Part shown: positions 1-7,161 of the stretch, piece after piece
Position numbering within the stretch: the stretch's first letter is position 1
How the letters are laid out: every line of letters begins with the position of its first letter
Assembly (NCBI GenBank): GCA_934645175.1
Contig: CAKUDE010000016.1
Location: 1 to 46,184 of the forward strand
Length of the DNA stretch: 46,184 bases
Direction of reading: 5' to 3'
DNA from: an uncultured Oscillospiraceae bacterium
GTDB lineage: Bacteria; Bacillota; Clostridia; Oscillospirales; Oscillospiraceae
The notes under the pieces: generated by a model
The model's database searches: none
What the model was told of the DNA's origin: nothing
Seen by the model: only the letters and a program-made list of their open reading frames with translations
Position numbers and translations under genes: made by a program

Positions 1-207
1 AAGTGCATCCCTTGCGGAATGCACTCATTCGTTAGGGCGTTACATTTGATAACAATATTTCTAACTTAGTGACATTGAGCTGACGCTGCGCCGCTCCGCT
101 TTAGAGCCGGTATTTTCTACTCGGCGGGTTTTATACTGTCCGCACGGCGCGGGGTAATTCTATCGCGCCGGGGATATTCCTACTGTTTTGAAAAACGGCG
201 TCGCGAC
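1..207. other. non-coding left flank downstream of prepilin 1
   Basis: No convincing gene is visible. The stretch holds two small inverted repeats: AGTGCAT (2-8) with ATGCACT (19-25), and CGGCGC (145-150) with GCGCCG (165-170). The second pair could form a 3' stem on the transcript of the leftward prepilin gene that ends at 208, but it has no clear U-run, so I do not call a terminator. The part around 60-110 resembles the end of a decayed coding sequence, but I could not identify it. Confidence 0.4.
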
Positions 208-1545
208 TTAGCTGTTCCAAGCAGCGATAAAGCCGTTCTCTTGGTTAATCGCCTTCCAGTTGGTTACTTTTTTACCATCAGTAGTTTCCGTAGCAGCATC
301 CTTCCCCTGATTCAGGCCGTAGAAGCCGTATGTCGCCCTTGCCTGTCTGTATTTGTTTGTGGTCTTGACGCACTCTTCGCCGTTGACTTTCTCAACAACA
401 GCATCCGATTTGATAACAACCTCGGAGGAGCTGTCAATACTACAGCCGGTAATCGAAATGGAGCAACCAGCGAGACTCTCTTGGCTATTGCTCCCTCCGG
501 TTACAACACCAAACAGCAGACCGGCCTCGCCGCCCTTGGTGTAAACCTTGGAGTTTTCAATCTTGACGCCAGAAATACTGACATTGTAACCGTCTTTGGG
601 CATAAAGGCAAACAGCAGGCCGAGCTTGTTATCGCCGTAAACGCTAGAGTTTTTGATCGTTACATTGGAAATATCGACTTTTCCGTATACCTTAGCCGCA
701 AAGAAAGCTGGCTGCTTTGCCGTGTAGGAGCCAGCAACGGAGGATTCTATCGTCAGGTTTTTCACAGTCAGATTGTTGACTGCCGAGAACATGGCTGCGC
801 CGTAGTTGCCGTTCTGCTTGCCTTGCGCATCGTTGCCGACGCCCACGTGCTTATCCGAAATGTAGAGACCGGTGATCGTTTTTCCATTACCTTTAATTGT
901 CACATTGGGGAGAGTATCCTTGTCATTCTCCCCAAGGAAGCAAATATCCGCACCATTCAGATTGATATCAGCAGTGACATCGATCGTAATATCTGCATCT
1001 TTGAGACTGCTTTTATTCTTGCTCACATACTCCGCAACCTTGACAAGGTCAGCAGCGCTGCTTACAGAAACCCGAAGAGTTTTATCCTTTACCGATTCAG
1101 TGAGGTTAACCGTTGCGTTAGAAGTATCGATCAAGCCGCTCAGAGAGTACCACTGGTGGCCGCCGTCTGATTGCTCCGATTTGGACTTTACGTCCTTATA
1201 TTCTTCAGGGTAAATTACCTTATTATCCTTATCGGCATAAAGAACGCGGTTGAGCTCGCTGTCCCAGAAGAAATAAGTATCGGCGACAAGCGGATGATAG
1301 TCCTTTGTAGTCATGCCGCCGGCTTCCAGCGCGTCATAGACATCAACGATGGTTTTTCCCTTCGTCACTTCGTTGATCGCCAGTTGGGTATTCATCTGGC
1401 GGCAAGCCTGGATATCCGCAGAGGCGTTGGCCGCGCGGGTCAGACCCACAAAGGTCGGGATGAGCACCGCCGCCAGAATGGCGACGACGGCGATCACGAT
1501 CACCAGTTCGACGACCGTGAAGCCCTTCTTATTTAGTTTTAACAT
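208..1545 (-). CDS. prepilin-like protein with beta-helix-like passenger (cassette 1)
   Basis: The 445-residue product starts with a class III signal: a short basic leader, then KKGFTVVE, with cleavage expected after Gly8 so that mature Phe1 and Glu5 are in place. A hydrophobic helix (residues about 11-32) follows, as in type IV pilins and pseudopilins. The rest is far longer than a normal pilin. From about residue 150 it shows repeated short beta-strand-like phrases (TVKNLTIESS, DISNVTIKNSS, SISGVKIENSK), which suggest a right-handed beta-helix. The ATG at 1543-1545 has a strong AAGGAG site. The gene lies downstream of the membrane protein at 1829-2299 and is probably co-transcribed with it. 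Its leader and first ~30 codons are almost identical to those of the paralogue at 13604-15400, while the bodies differ. Export by a type IV pilus or pseudopilus machine is inferred; no such machinery lies in the window. Confidence 0.85.
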   Translation of the reverse strand: MLKLNKKGFTVVELVIVIAVVAILAAVLIPTFVGLTRAANASADIQACRQMNTQLAINEVTKGKTIVDVYDALEAGGMTTKDYHPLVADTYFFWDSELNRVLYADKDNKVIYPEEYKDVKSKSEQSDGGHQWYSLSGLIDTSNATVNLTESVKDKTLRVSVSSAADLVKVAEYVSKNKSSLKDADITIDVTADINLNGADICFLGENDKDTLPNVTIKGNGKTITGLYISDKHVGVGNDAQGKQNGNYGAAMFSAVNNLTVKNLTIESSVAGSYTAKQPAFFAAKVYGKVDISNVTIKNSSVYGDNKLGLLFAFMPKDGYNVSISGVKIENSKVYTKGGEAGLLFGVVTGGSNSQESLAGCSISITGCSIDSSSEVVIKSDAVVEKVNGEECVKTTNKYRQARATYGFYGLNQGKDAATETTDGKKVTNWKAINQENGFIAAWNS

Positions 1546-1612
1546 GATATTATCTCCTTTTAAATTTCATCATGTGCGCCGATGGCGCGGGTTGGGGGAG
1601 TAGTAGTTTGAT
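1546..1612 (-). promoter_or_regulatory. conserved 5' leader of prepilin 1 with small hairpin
   Basis: The leader is nearly identical to 15401-15467 in front of the second prepilin. Both contain a GC hairpin (here GCGCC 1576-1580 with GGCGC 1584-1588), then an A/T-rich stretch and AAAAGGAG just before the ATG. The stem is kept although the loop differs between copies (GAT here, AATG there), which hints at an RNA-level role such as message stability or translation control. The function is unknown. Confidence 0.5.
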
Positions 1613-1706
1613 TGTCATTGCGAGGAGGGCGAAGCCCGACGCGGCAATCTAATGCAAGGTTTTACAAGAGATTGCCACGGGCGGCGTTGCCGCCCTCGCA
1701 ATGACA
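1613..1706. repeat. REP-like palindromic repeat unit
   Basis: The unit starts with TGTCATTGCGAGG and ends with its complement CCTCGCAATGACA. An inner pair, GGCAATCT and AGATTGCC, is nested inside, so the RNA or single strand could fold into one long hairpin. The same unit occurs at 15468-15562 and 15574-15667, with shorter relatives near 13119 and 13324. Degenerate pieces follow here at about 1721-1759 and 1775-1788. It is probably a non-autonomous dispersed element; no transposase is present. Confidence 0.8.
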
Positions 1707-1792
1707 GCTTTCGGTGCATGAGATTGCCACGACTTGCTGGTGCAAGTCTCGCAATGACATATTGCTCCCAGCGCCTTCGCAATGACATATCG

Positions 1793-1898
1793 TTCCTACT
1801 GCTCCATATGAACTTTTAAAAGGAAATATCAACAGTTATATCGACAGAATATATATCGAGCTGCGCGTTCAGGGGGGATCGGCGCAGCCGGAGAGAGC
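1793..1898 (-). repeat. 106-bp block shared with 15810-15915 (direct repeat)
   Basis: The block matches 15810-15915 at 105 of 106 positions by eye; the one difference is G1801 versus A15818. It covers the last ~22 codons of the membrane protein gene plus about 36 bp downstream. The genes upstream of it are clearly diverged, so the identity ends sharply inside both coding sequences. This points to recent recombination, gene conversion, or a mobile sequence that supplies a shared C-terminus. Confidence 0.9.
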
Positions 1899-2299
1899 CA
1901 AAGCAGTTTTTTCTGCGTGGGACGTTCGGAAAACAGCGAACGCAGCTTCTGCGCGGCATAGCGATAAATCCGCAGCGCCAACAGCGCCACGGCCGCACAG
2001 AGCATTGCAGAAACGAAAATCGCAACAACAAAGGAGAAGGTGAAGAACGGCGTGGCAAGCACCAGCGGCTCGTTCAGCGTCTTTTCCAGAATCTCAAGCG
2101 CCAGCTCATGCAGGAAATTCGACATGAAACGCAGGATCAGTCGGCTGCCCGTCAGATACGGCAGATAGGCCAGCAGTACGACAAACAACAGCAGATACAG
2201 CACATAGGCAATCCGCAAGCCGTGCCTTTTCAGCATACGGAGGGTAAACAGGCCGCAAATGATATATAAAACGCACAAAGCAACGCTCGTCATATTCAC
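1829..2299 (-). CDS. small integral membrane protein of the prepilin cassette (copy 1)
   Basis: I do not recognise the family. The 156-residue product has about three to four hydrophobic helices: one at the N-terminus (VALCVLYIICGLF), a long one at about 25-50, and one at about 82-112. A basic linker and the tail PPERAARYIFCRYNC follow. The GTG at 2297-2299 is chosen because AAGGAG sits 8 bases upstream and because it matches the start of the paralogue at 15846-16319; an ATG two codons later is less well spaced. The two paralogues align along their length (FTLR-LK--G, YLPYLTGSR/YIPYVAGSR, PFFT-SFV-AI) but only moderately, except for the last ~22 residues, which are identical. Synteny with a prepilin in both copies suggests a joint function, perhaps as a membrane partner of the exported protein; this is inference. 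Confidence 0.75.
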   Translation of the reverse strand: MNMTSVALCVLYIICGLFTLRMLKRHGLRIAYVLYLLLFVVLLAYLPYLTGSRLILRFMSNFLHELALEILEKTLNEPLVLATPFFTFSFVVAIFVSAMLCAAVALLALRIYRYAAQKLRSLFSERPTQKKLLWLSPAAPIPPERAARYIFCRYNC

Positions 2300-2330
2300 A
2301 AGCCCGTCTCCTTCCCCGTAAAAACAACAG

Positions 2331-2370
2331 AAAAACCGCCGCAAGGGCGCACTAAGCCCTCGGACGGTTT
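2331..2370 (-). terminator. possible attenuator in the leader of membrane protein 1
   Basis: On the minus strand an imperfect GC-rich stem (AACCG..GGGC pairing with GCCC..CGGTT) is followed by a short T-run, about 30 bases before the GTG start at 2299. This has the form of an intrinsic terminator placed in the leader, so it may attenuate cassette 1. It could instead end transcription entering from elsewhere. No regulator or anti-terminator structure was identified. Confidence 0.4.
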
Positions 2371-2409
2371 CAGAATTTTATGCCCTATTAATTTAAATCG
2401 AAATGAAGT

Positions 2410-2418
2410 GGGGGGGGG
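2410..2418. repeat. nine-G homopolymer tract between divergent genes
   Basis: Nine consecutive G residues lie between cassette 1 (leftward) and the hydrogenase gene (rightward). The surrounding 2300-2663 gap also holds a possible attenuator at 2331-2370 and hydrogenase promoters near 2518-2610; nothing coding is visible. Long G tracts are prone to slipped-strand length change, so this one may vary between cells. Confidence 0.7.
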
Positions 2419-2581
2419 TAATATTTTTACTGTTTACACAACTAAATACACAGGTATTGCCGTTCATTCTCTCCTCCCCTTTCCTTTTTCAAAGCCTGTC
2501 GATATGTTAACATATTTTTTACAGCTTGTCAAGCCCTTTGGTAAAATCTCCCAACCGCCCGCGCATTTCCCGCCCGCAAGC

Positions 2582-2610
2582 TTGCAAATTGCCCGCAGCT
2601 ATGGTAAAAT
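2582..2610 (+). promoter_or_regulatory. probable promoter for the hydrogenase gene
   Basis: A -35 TTGCAA (2582-2587) and a -10 TAAAAT (2605-2610) are separated by 17 bases, and TGG directly before the -10 makes it an extended -10. A second candidate lies upstream (TTTACA 2518-2523, TAAAAT 2542-2547, spacer 18). Both point towards the gene starting at 2664. Confidence 0.45.
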
Positions 2611-2663
2611 ATTCGCGCCGCTTTGCAGCGGCATACTCAAAAATCGATTCGGAGGATTCGTCT

Positions 2664-4196
2664 ATGAGAGGCATCCCTTCCCTGATTACCGACATCCGCA
2701 AGCGGGTGTTTACCGAGGTCGCGCGCCTCGCCTATGAAAACAGCGACTACCACTGCGCCGAGGATCTGCCCTACCGCATCATTCCCGGCGAGGACCCGCT
2801 GCACCGCGAGTCCATTTTTCTGGAACGCGCCATCGCGGGCGAGCGCGTCCGGCTGGCCATGGGACTGTCGCTCCAGCCCGTCCAGCAGCGAATGCTCATC
2901 ACCGAGGGCATGGATCAGGCCGCCATCGCCGAGCAGTATTACGAGCCGCCGCTCATCAATATCATCCCCTATGCCTGCCACCGCTGCCCCACAAAGCAGT
3001 ATATTGTAACGAAGCTCTGCCAGAACTGCCTGGCCGCCTCGTGCCACCAGGTCTGCCCGAAGGACGCCATCCGCTTTGTCAACGGGCGCAGCTTCATCGA
3101 CCGCGACAAATGCATCAAATGCGGCAAGTGCGCCGCCGCCTGCCCCTATCATGCCATCAGCTTCGTCGAGCGCCCCTGCCAATCCGTCTGCGGCATGGAC
3201 GCCATCGGTGTGGACGATCACGGCCGCGCCACCATCGACCACGACAAGTGCGTCGCCTGCGGGCAATGCCTCGTCAACTGCCCCTTCGGCGCGATCGTCG
3301 ACAAGGGCCAGATCTATCAGGTCGTGCGCGCCATGATGAGTGGCGAGGAGGTTATCGCCATCGTCGCTCCCGCCTTTGTCGGTCAGTTCGGAAAGGCCTG
3401 CACGCCCGATAAATTCGTTGCAGGTATGAAACAGCTCGGCTTCTCCCGTGTGGTCGAGGTTGCCATCGGCGCAGACATCTGTACCATCGAGGAAGCCAAG
3501 GATTTTGCCGAGAAGGTTCCGGCTGAACAGCCGTATATGGCCACCTCCTGCTGCCCCGCCTGGCATTCAATGGTTCACAAGCTCTTCCCGGATCAGGCGG
3601 GCAACATCTCCATGACGCTCACACCGATGGTATTTACGGCGCGTCTGCTGAAAGCCGAAAACCCCGGCTGCAAAATTGTGTTCGTCGGCCCCTGCGCCGC
3701 AAAAAAGCTCGAAGCGATCCGCGAAAACATTCGCAGCGACGTCGATTTCGTCCTGACCTTTGAGGAGCTTCAGGGAATGCTGGAGGCAAAGGGCGTTGAC
3801 TTTGAGGCGATCCCCGGCGACGTCGTTCTGGAAGAGGGTACGGCGGCCGGACGCGGCTTTGCCGTCTCGGGCGGTGTGGCGCAGGCCGTAGCGGATGTGC
3901 TCAAGCGCACCCATCCGGAAATGGAGGTACGCACGGAACGCGCCGAGGGACTGCGCGAATGCCGCAAGCTCATGACCCTTGCCAAGGCGGGAAAGCTCAA
4001 CGGCTGCCTGCTGGAGGGTATGGCCTGTCCGGGCGGCTGCGTTGCGGGCGCCGGTACGCTGCTGTCCGTAGAACACGCCTCGCGCGTCGTTACACGCTAT
4101 CAGACCGAGGCACGAAGAAAATCACCGCTCGACAGCGACTACAGCGAGTCGGGCGAGGCTTTAACAAAGGATCTGGCACATGAACATGAAAAATAA
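2664..4196 (+). CDS. monomeric [FeFe]-hydrogenase, group B type
   Basis: The 510-residue product has an N-terminal helical region, then cysteine motifs for iron-sulfur clusters (CHRCP near 103, CIKCGKCAAACP near 150, CVACGQCLVNCP near 196). The H-cluster domain carries the three signature loops: TSCCPAW near 294, GPCAAKK near 342 and MACPGGCVAGAG near 453. These are the ligand and second-shell positions for the diiron H-cluster. The third loop departs from the classic group A form (GGCxxGGGQ) and fits the group B family. Family knowledge gives reversible proton/hydrogen chemistry or hydrogen sensing, cytoplasmic, probably with ferredoxin. The ATG at 2664 is chosen for its GGAGG site at 2651-2655; in-frame codons reach further upstream without a good site. 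The maturases HydE, HydF and HydG are not in the window. Confidence 0.9.
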   Translation: MRGIPSLITDIRKRVFTEVARLAYENSDYHCAEDLPYRIIPGEDPLHRESIFLERAIAGERVRLAMGLSLQPVQQRMLITEGMDQAAIAEQYYEPPLINIIPYACHRCPTKQYIVTKLCQNCLAASCHQVCPKDAIRFVNGRSFIDRDKCIKCGKCAAACPYHAISFVERPCQSVCGMDAIGVDDHGRATIDHDKCVACGQCLVNCPFGAIVDKGQIYQVVRAMMSGEEVIAIVAPAFVGQFGKACTPDKFVAGMKQLGFSRVVEVAIGADICTIEEAKDFAEKVPAEQPYMATSCCPAWHSMVHKLFPDQAGNISMTLTPMVFTARLLKAENPGCKIVFVGPCAAKKLEAIRENIRSDVDFVLTFEELQGMLEAKGVDFEAIPGDVVLEEGTAAGRGFAVSGGVAQAVADVLKRTHPEMEVRTERAEGLRECRKLMTLAKAGKLNGCLLEGMACPGGCVAGAGTLLSVEHASRVVTRYQTEARRKSPLDSDYSESGEALTKDLAHEHEK

Positions 4197-4704
4197 GCTT
4201 CTTTGGCTCACGCAAACCGCGCTGTTTCTGGCGCTGCTCATCGCGCTCCAGGCGCTGACCAAGGCCGGCGGGCAATTTGTCACCGGCTCCTGCGTCAACG
4301 CCGTGCTGGCGCTTTCCACACTTCTGTGCGGCTGGCTCAGCGGCGGTGTGATCGCACTCGTCTCCCCCTTTATGGCCTTTCTTCTGGGCGTCGGACCGGC
4401 GTATTTCCCCGTAGTCCCTGCCATCGCTCTGGGCAATCTCGTCTTTGTGCTCCTGCTGCATCTGCTTTCACGCAGCGGCGCGTTCCGGAAGCGCTGCCTC
4501 GGCGTGCTGGCGGCTTCGGTCGCAAAGGCGGGGCTGCTGTATCTCGTCATTGTCGTAATCCTTTGCCCGCTGCTTTCCGTCCCGGAGAAGCAGGCGGCGG
4601 TATTTTCGACAATGTTTTCCTGGCCGCAGCTCGTGACCGCGCTTCTCGGCTCGGCCGTAGCGCTGGCAATCCATCCGCTGTTGAAAAAGGCGCTGCAGCG
4701 ATGA
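4180..4704 (+). CDS. ECF transporter S-component-like membrane protein
   Basis: The 174-residue product is very hydrophobic, with about five to six membrane segments. It has the look of substrate-binding S components of energy-coupling factor transporters: an N-terminal helix, a glycine-rich second segment (GGQFVTGSCVNAVLALSTLLCG), and short loops. The substrate cannot be read from the sequence, and no EcfA or EcfT gene is nearby, so it would use a shared energising module. The ATG at 4180 overlaps the last 17 bases of the hydrogenase gene and has AAAGGA about 10 bases upstream, which implies translational coupling. A second ATG two codons later is possible. Linkage to a hydrogenase raises the idea of cofactor or vitamin supply, but that is inference. 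Confidence 0.6.
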   Translation: MNMKNKLLWLTQTALFLALLIALQALTKAGGQFVTGSCVNAVLALSTLLCGWLSGGVIALVSPFMAFLLGVGPAYFPVVPAIALGNLVFVLLLHLLSRSGAFRKRCLGVLAASVAKAGLLYLVIVVILCPLLSVPEKQAAVFSTMFSWPQLVTALLGSAVALAIHPLLKKALQR

Positions 4705-4761
4705 GCTTTTCAAAAAGTCAGCGCTCTCCACAAAAAATGCCCTGATTTTTTGAGATTTTCC

Positions 4762-4790
4762 TTGCATTTTCCAAGAACATCCTGTATATT
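4762..4790 (+). promoter_or_regulatory. probable promoter of the tandem lipoprotein genes
   Basis: A -35 TTGCAT (4762-4767) and a -10 TATATT (4785-4790) have a 17-base spacer. The A/T-rich leader to the ATG at 4895 contains a good GGGAGG site at 4882-4887. An A/T inverted repeat around 4731-4753 lies between this promoter and the end of the upstream gene. Confidence 0.5.
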
Positions 4791-4894
4791 AGAGATAGAA
4801 ATCATTTTTTCGTTGATTCGATACATTTTGATTGCAAAAGTGTTGCATTTCGGCGAAAAAGTGTAACAAATCTTTTTTATTTGGGAGGCTCAAT

Positions 4895-7138
4895 ATGAAA
4901 CGTCTGCTTCTTGTCCTGTCCGCGTGTCTGCTTCTTACACTCGCGCTGAGCGCGTGCAACACAAACGATCATCCTACTGCGCCAACCTCCCCCAGCAATC
5001 CAACGGTCGATCCGAAGATATTCCCCACCCCCGAGGAGGTCGGCCTGTTCTGCGACATCATCCCCGACAGCGACGGCTATATCCTCATGACCCACAAAGG
5101 CTTCTACCGCCTTGACAGCAGCTTCCGCTTTGCCGACAGCAGCGATCTGAAGGTCTACAATGACCTGTATAAGGGCGTTCGGGACGATAATCCCTTCCTC
5201 CGGATGTCGGTAGACCCGGAGCAGGATACGCCCCTGCTGACCGCGCTGACCAAGACCGAGCAGGGACTTTTCTTCTTCTGCTATTCCAACGGCACCATTT
5301 ATCGCAACGGAGAGCCGTTTGGCTGCGTACTGCCGTTCCTCATGGCCGAAGATCTGGCTGCCATGGGCGGTTATATCTCCCCGGACTGCCATGTGCAGAT
5401 TGTTGAACACAACGGTTCGATTTTTACACTGATTACCGGAACACACTGCAATCTCCTTGTGCAGGATGGAAAATACAATCTGTCCATTCCGCCGGCCGAT
5501 ATTCTTGCCACAAAAACCGTCCAGCGCTTTGACGGTCTGGTCAAGCTGGGCGATAAGCTCTATGTCGGCGTGTCCACCTACCCCGAGGCAATTCCCGAGG
5601 CGCCCATGCAAAGCGCTCTGCTCCCTCTGGACAAAACCACGCTGCGCCTGAGCTATGAAGGCAGCCGCACTCCCGTCGGCATTGCCTATACCTCCGAGAA
5701 CAAGGACGGGACGTACTACTTCTTCGGTCCGCTCGGCTTCATGAGCACGGACGGCAAAACGCTGGAAGCGTGGCACACCAAGGGCGTGGCCTATGAAAAG
5801 CTGCGCTGCCTGCACCCGCTCGGAGACGACAGATTGCTTGTCATCGACAAGGACGATCAGATCCTCGTCTACAAGCGTGAGCTTGTCTCGTCCATGGAGC
5901 TGGTCACGCTCCGGCTCGGCTACGTCTGCACCGAGGACGACACCACTATTCCCTGCCTGATCAAAGCGATCAATATCTATGGCAGAGGGCTGAATGTCAC
6001 GGCAACCGCTTATGAAAACGCCGAGGCGCTGGCCGAAGCCGCTGCCAGAGGTGAGCTCGACCTGATCGCCTCCTCCGAGGAAGCGCCCGCTGCCCTGCTG
6101 GCAGAGCGCGGCCTGCTCGCCGATCTGAAATCGACAAACGCTACCCTGCTCAACGAGAAAAAGCTCCTCCCGGCGCTGAAAAGCACCTACCTTTCCGGCG
6201 ACAAGAGCTACTATCTTCCCGCGCAGATGTCCCTTTACCAGTACATATACACTCGCAGCGCCGAGCTTTCCCCGTCGTCCTTCCTTGTCGGCGAGGGCGA
6301 CACGCGGGATGTCATCGAGCTGCCCGTAACGCTTGACGAGCTGACCACGCTGATGGAGGAATCCGTTTACTCCGGCTGGAGCGCCTTCGATCTGCACAGT
6401 GCAGACACCGTCCTGCGCGATATGCTCAAGCTCGTTCTGATCAACTGCACCGACCCGAAAACCGGGAAGGTCACGCTGTCCGAAACGGACTATGCTGCCA
6501 TTCTGGAATACTGCAACCGCTTCACCTACAAGGCCGAGGGGACGCTGTCCTACGAGGCGATCTATCAGTACACACTGCGACTGCCCGTCGTTCCCGGCTA
6601 TATGAGTCCCGTCCATAACTATGGCGATATGCTCTACCTGATGACAACACCGTACACACGCAGACTTCCCCTGCAGCTGACCGATCCGAAGCTCAACGGC
6701 TCCGTTGCCGTCCCGCAAAGCTTCTTTGGCATCGTCGCAAACACGAAATATACCGTGCAGGCGGCTACGCTGCTGGAAGCCGCCGTCAGCGACCCCGTCG
6801 TACACTTCAGCTTCACAATGAACGGCCCGCTGGACAACGACGTCACGCTTGCTCTGCCCGTAGAACGGGACTGTCTGCGCAATCTTGCATCGCTTCAGAG
6901 CTACGCCGTATCGAGCGGCGAGGCTCCGGTGATCGACCCCCGCGCAACCGCCGTCTATGCGCTTCTGACTGCCTTCGATAAAAGCGAGAAGTTCTATGTG
7001 CCGGACGAGGATGCGATTCTGCAGCTCAGCAACGCTCTGAGAGAGGTCGGCGCAGAATACTTCGCCGGACAGATCGACATTGGGGAGGCCGTGAAGCAGT
7101 CGCTGCAAATTGTTGAGGAACAAAACCGTACAAAATAA
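4895..7138 (+). CDS. large lipoprotein with solute-binding-protein-like C-terminal half (copy 1)
   Basis: The 747-residue product has a lipoprotein signal ending in LALSAC, with Cys21 as the lipid site, then a Pro/Thr-rich linker. Residues about 45-330 contain repeated phrases such as GYILMTHKGFYRLDS and LFFFCYSNGTIYRNG that resemble propeller-like strands. From about 345 (ELVTLRLGY) the sequence looks like an extracellular solute-binding protein of ABC systems: a segment near 400 (DLIASSEEAPAALLAERGLL) and a later helical part with YYLPAQMS. The start has GGGAGG 8 bases upstream. No permease or ATPase gene is adjacent, so transport is not shown; it could bind a ligand at the outer membrane face for sensing or scavenging. 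It shares its whole plan with the next gene. Confidence 0.65.
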   Translation: MKRLLLVLSACLLLTLALSACNTNDHPTAPTSPSNPTVDPKIFPTPEEVGLFCDIIPDSDGYILMTHKGFYRLDSSFRFADSSDLKVYNDLYKGVRDDNPFLRMSVDPEQDTPLLTALTKTEQGLFFFCYSNGTIYRNGEPFGCVLPFLMAEDLAAMGGYISPDCHVQIVEHNGSIFTLITGTHCNLLVQDGKYNLSIPPADILATKTVQRFDGLVKLGDKLYVGVSTYPEAIPEAPMQSALLPLDKTTLRLSYEGSRTPVGIAYTSENKDGTYYFFGPLGFMSTDGKTLEAWHTKGVAYEKLRCLHPLGDDRLLVIDKDDQILVYKRELVSSMELVTLRLGYVCTEDDTTIPCLIKAINIYGRGLNVTATAYENAEALAEAAARGELDLIASSEEAPAALLAERGLLADLKSTNATLLNEKKLLPALKSTYLSGDKSYYLPAQMSLYQYIYTRSAELSPSSFLVGEGDTRDVIELPVTLDELTTLMEESVYSGWSAFDLHSADTVLRDMLKLVLINCTDPKTGKVTLSETDYAAILEYCNRFTYKAEGTLSYEAIYQYTLRLPVVPGYMSPVHNYGDMLYLMTTPYTRRLPLQLTDPKLNGSVAVPQSFFGIVANTKYTVQAATLLEAAVSDPVVHFSFTMNGPLDNDVTLALPVERDCLRNLASLQSYAVSSGEAPVIDPRATAVYALLTAFDKSEKFYVPDEDAILQLSNALREVGAEYFAGQIDIGEAVKQSLQIVEEQNRTK

Positions 7139-7161
7139 ATTCTCACGGAGGAACCCCATCT

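Noticed and set aside
60..120. Possible remnant of an insertion sequence at the left edge
   Set aside because: The sequence looked like the tail of a decayed gene, but no transposase motif, terminal repeat or target duplication could be shown.
1816..2058. Alternative frame through the end of membrane protein 1
   Set aside because: It has no ribosome binding site, and the paralogue supports the other frame along its whole length.
4877..7159. Long antisense open frame opposite the first lipoprotein (about 760 codons)
   Set aside because: It mirrors a gene with clear signal peptide, ribosome binding site and paralogue. Its composition is that of a complement of GC-rich codons, with no recognisable domain. 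Similar shadows lie at 9630-11159, 11540-13096, 22869-24335, 39278-40801 and 42886-45243.
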